From: Physcomitrium patens
Lineage: Eukaryota > Streptophyta > Bryopsida > Funariales > Funariaceae
Reading direction: 5' to 3'
DNA: 64,000 nt
NCBI RefSeq assembly: GCF_000002425.4
Contig: NC_037269.1
Coordinates: forward strand, 6,706,172 to 6,770,171
Position 1 is the stretch's first letter. Every line of letters starts with the position of its first letter. Below are positions 62,101 to 64,000 of the stretch, one piece after another. Both the position numbers and the translations under genes were made by a program. The notes under the pieces were generated by a model that saw nothing but the letters and a program-made list of their open reading frames with translations, did no database searches and was not told where the DNA came from.

Positions 62101-62392
62101 GTTCATCATAGTGGTGAATGTGGCAGGTGCATTGCACAACCCAAAAGGCATCACCACGAACTCATATGACCTATACCTCGTCCTACAAGTTGTCTTCTCA
62201 ACATCCCCTTCTGCCATTCTTATTTGATAGTAACGTGACTTAAGGTCTATCCTTGGAAAGAACTTGACTCCTATCAACCTATCCATCATGTCATATGCCT
62301 TTGGTAGGAGATAGTTGTTTTTCATAGTGATTTTGTTGAGAGCTTTGTAGTCTACACACATTCAATACTTACTATCCTTTTTACTTACAAAT
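58641..62392 (-). mobile_element. Ty3/gypsy copy III of the array, interrupted, broken
   Basis: Its 3' LTR is 58641-59130. Going up the minus strand's 5' direction come integrase C-terminal part (59.7-60.5 kb), integrase core and zinc domain (60.5-61.1), RNase H (61.3-61.7) and reverse transcriptase (61.8-62.38, with YIDDILIYS). The element stops at about 62392, inside the RT, where an X-family LTR has been inserted; the rest must lie beyond the right edge. It has at least six breaks. Its LTR is clearly more diverged from those of copies I and II than they are from each other. Confidence 0.9.
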
Positions 62393-62649
62393 TATCACGG
62401 ACATACATAAATACCTTAGTAATTACATATAGAAATAGTTATAAGTTAGTAAAAGTAAGTTATTTCTATGATATCTTTTAGAGAAGCTTCCTAGAAGTTA
62501 CTTAGACGCTGCTTAGACTTCATAGACATCCTTTGTTGACTCTTAGACGCTGCTTTGACTTCATAGACATCTTTTGTTGACTCTTAGATGCTACTTTGAC
62601 TTTATAGGTGTTTTTTTATTACTTTTAGGTTGGAAACTTAATCAACAAG
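62393..62649 (+). mobile_element. Element X2: start of an X-family LTR, interrupted
   Basis: From TATCACGG onward it aligns in the same orientation with the start of the X1 LTR at 4367 (shared AATTACATAT, AGTAAAAGTA, AGCTTCCTAGAA, TTTGACTTCATAG, TCAACAAG). It begins where copy III's RT breaks off and ends where the chromovirus LTR begins, so it was inserted into copy III and later split by the chromovirus. Confidence 0.75.
62501..62625. repeat. 41-bp tandem repeat inside the X2 LTR, three units
   Basis: Units starting CTTAGACGCTGCTT at 62501, 62542 and 62583 repeat with few changes. The X1 LTR has one unit at the corresponding place (about 4487-4530). Confidence 0.85.
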
Positions 62650-62770
62650 TGTCAGGGATCAGACTCCTGATCTAAGCTCAAGAATAAGAAATAGGAATAA
62701 TTACAAGAAGATCTTAATTAAACCACAAGAGATGAGTTGTCGAGACTGAGGATCCCCTCAGTTTCAACTC

Positions 62771-62779
62771 CTTTATATA
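62771..62779 (-). promoter_or_regulatory. TATA box of the chromovirus LTR
   Basis: TATATAAAG on the minus strand lies about 270 bases after the LTR start and about 180 bases downstream of the heat-shock-element array. This is a sensible position for the U3/R border. Confidence 0.7.
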
Positions 62780-62957
62780 CTAAGTCCTCGAAAGCTTCTT
62801 AAGAGATTTCCATGAAGCTTGAAGATAAGGTAGGCCTAAGATCCTTCTTTGGTAACTTCCTAAACCATCTAAGGTCTCTTTAGTATCTTTTAGAACCTTA
62901 AGGAATCTTCTGGAACTTTTTAGAACCTTTTAGAACCTTCAAGAATCTTATAGAATA

Positions 62958-63030
62958 TTCTAGAACCTTCTAGAACCTTCAGAAACCTTCTAGAACCTTC
63001 TAGATCTTTCCAAAATCTTCTAGAACCTTC
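62958..63030 (-). promoter_or_regulatory. Array of heat-shock-element modules in the chromovirus U3
   Basis: The block repeats TTCTAGAACC on a 10-base period, i.e. alternating TTCnn and GAAnn 5-base modules. This is exactly the nGAAnnTTCn pattern bound by heat-shock factor trimers. Most of about ten consecutive modules (62958-63007) fit, and another TTCTAGAACC occurs at 63018-63027. Looser copies continue to about 62890. The array lies upstream of the TATA box in the LTR's own orientation. Confidence 0.75.
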
Positions 63031-63099
63031 TTACTTGTATGTCTGTGACATCACTTCCTCTTCTAGTTTCGAGATCTCCGAGAAGCATATTGCTGCAAG

Positions 63100-63453
63100 T
63101 TAGTATATACGCAAGAAGTTGAAGATGTGTTGTATCGTACCTGCTACATATTCCAATTGTTTTTTGCGAGACAAATGGTTCATTGGTTCTTGTAACCATC
63201 GATAATGTCCCACGTCTTGAACTTCCGACCAAGCATGAACTTCAGTGTCTTTATTGTGGAATTGTCTTGAAAACACTCCTTCTGGATGGCCATCATATGC
63301 AAGCTCTACCTCAAACACAATCACCAATGACTTGCTACTAAGTATCTTCCATCGTCTTCGTGGACCAGGCGGTTCTTTATCTCGGGATCGTCTATATGAG
63401 CTACTTGGTTGAGATGACATAACTGGTATGGTATCGTTCTCTTGACCATCCAT
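63100..63453 (-). other. Extra open frame between chromodomain and 3' LTR of the chromovirus
   Basis: A 117-codon frame begins MDGQENDTIPVMSS, continues through an Arg/Pro-rich patch (KEPPGPRRRWK) and a more hydrophobic core. No known domain is recognised. Most chromoviruses have no further gene here. It may be an accessory frame, captured host sequence, or chance. Confidence 0.4.
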
Positions 63454-64000
63454 ATGAACTTGTCTATACAGAACGTATCAACTCAAAAACAGGATGGACT
63501 GGATTCTCACATTGCTATCCTTTATATGATTTCTTCCTTTCTTTCTTAAAGGAAGCTTGAACTAGAAGTTTTGCAAGATGGTGTCATTACCTAACACATG
63601 GTATTGCTTTTGGTTTGGAAGGATGTCATTGATGAAAATCTTGTACCTTTTGAGGCGCATTGATTAAGTTTGATGCTGGCTCCCATGTGCGTTTGCTGAT
63701 TGGATAGCCATGCCAATGCACAAAGTACTCCAGCTGTCCTCGCCTTCGCCTTAAATTAAATACCTCTTCCACCTCATATTCTTCATGACCTTCAATTTCT
63801 ACACAAGGTGGTGGTTCTTGTATTCTTCCTGGAATAGTTGATTCTTTGTATGATTCTAACAAAGACACGTGGAAGATTGGATGTACCTTCACAGCAGCTG
63901 GTAAGTCCAAACGGTATGCCACTGGAGTAATCTGCTTCTGGATGACAAATGGTCCCAATCTATGATAGTCTAATTTATCACATGGTCGCTTGGTCTTGAT

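Larger units (their letters stand above)
62650..63050 (-). repeat. 3' LTR of the chromovirus
   Basis: Plus-strand ends are TGTCAGGG and CTGTGACA. It contains the heat-shock-element array and TATA box listed separately. Family X sequence stops exactly at its left edge. Confidence 0.85.
62650..64000 (-). mobile_element. Chromovirus (Ty3/gypsy), 3' end only, runs off the window
   Basis: On the minus strand: integrase C-terminal domain and chromodomain (63958-63626; GPFVIQKQITPVAYRLDLP, FHVSLLESYK, then the chromodomain core FVHWHGY and TWEPASNL). A spacer with an extra short open frame follows, then a polypurine tract (AGAAGAGGAAGTGA, 63064-63051) and a 401-bp 3' LTR (63050-62650) with TGTCAC..CTGACA ends. 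A chromodomain at the integrase end defines chromoviruses; it is thought to steer integration toward marked chromatin. The rest lies outside, so intactness cannot be judged. Confidence 0.9.

Noticed and set aside
62393-63050. One 660-bp LTR spanning the whole stretch
   Set aside because: The left 257 bases align with the X1 LTR in plus orientation, while the right 401 bases have their own TGTCAG/TGACA ends and sit next to a minus-strand polypurine tract, so two elements meet at 62650.
1-64000. tRNA genes, CRISPR arrays, bacterial operons or phage
   Set aside because: No tRNA cloverleaf was noticed, no spaced direct repeats exist, and gene structure with introns rules out a prokaryotic source.

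Overview
The window looks like nuclear DNA of a land plant. It is AT-rich, carries spliced genes with canonical GT..AG introns, and is packed with nested LTR retrotransposons and small inverted-repeat (MITE-like) elements. The style of the nuclease-kinase gene and of the retroelement gag proteins suggests a non-seed plant (bryophyte or fern grade). That is an impression; nothing here fixes the species.

Left part (1-15.2 kb). An AT-rich start is followed by a 5S-rRNA-like segment (about 1972-2045), a perfect hairpin and a GC-rich minisatellite. A minus-strand SWIM zinc-finger gene fragment (3.4-4.3 kb) is abutted by a partial LTR element, X1 (4.37-6.02 kb). The best intact gene is on the minus strand at 14193-11053. 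Two exons in matching phase encode a 573-residue protein with a coiled coil, a PD-(D/E)XK-nuclease-like domain and a protein kinase domain, an architecture reminiscent of Crinkler (CRN)-type proteins.

Middle (15.2-31.3 kb). A Ty1/copia RNase H fossil is split by a Mutator-type MITE with a 9-bp target duplication. Three related TTAA-targeting (piggyBac-like) MITEs lie in and beside a damaged RAB3GAP1-like gene (minus, 22061-18352). Orphan exons follow, including a Mad3/BUB1 homology-region exon (25.2 kb) and the tail of a TKL-type kinase (26.1 kb). The rest is AT-rich with no clear gene.

Right part (31.3-64 kb). A nearly full-length but broken Ty3/gypsy element (31294-39947) has 1.34-kb LTRs. 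An MSH5-like gene fragment (43671-45876, plus) is cut by an LTR element, Y (from 45877). Into Y's leader is set a head-to-tail run of three minus-strand Ty3/gypsy copies (I-III), each junction carrying GATATG. Copy III is interrupted by an X-family LTR, itself interrupted by a chromovirus running off the right edge. The chromovirus LTR holds a striking array of heat-shock-element modules upstream of a TATA box.

Overall this is a retrotransposon-dominated interval with one probably functional gene and remains of at least three conserved eukaryotic genes (RAB3GAP1, MSH5, BUB1/MAD3). All retroelement copies look broken.
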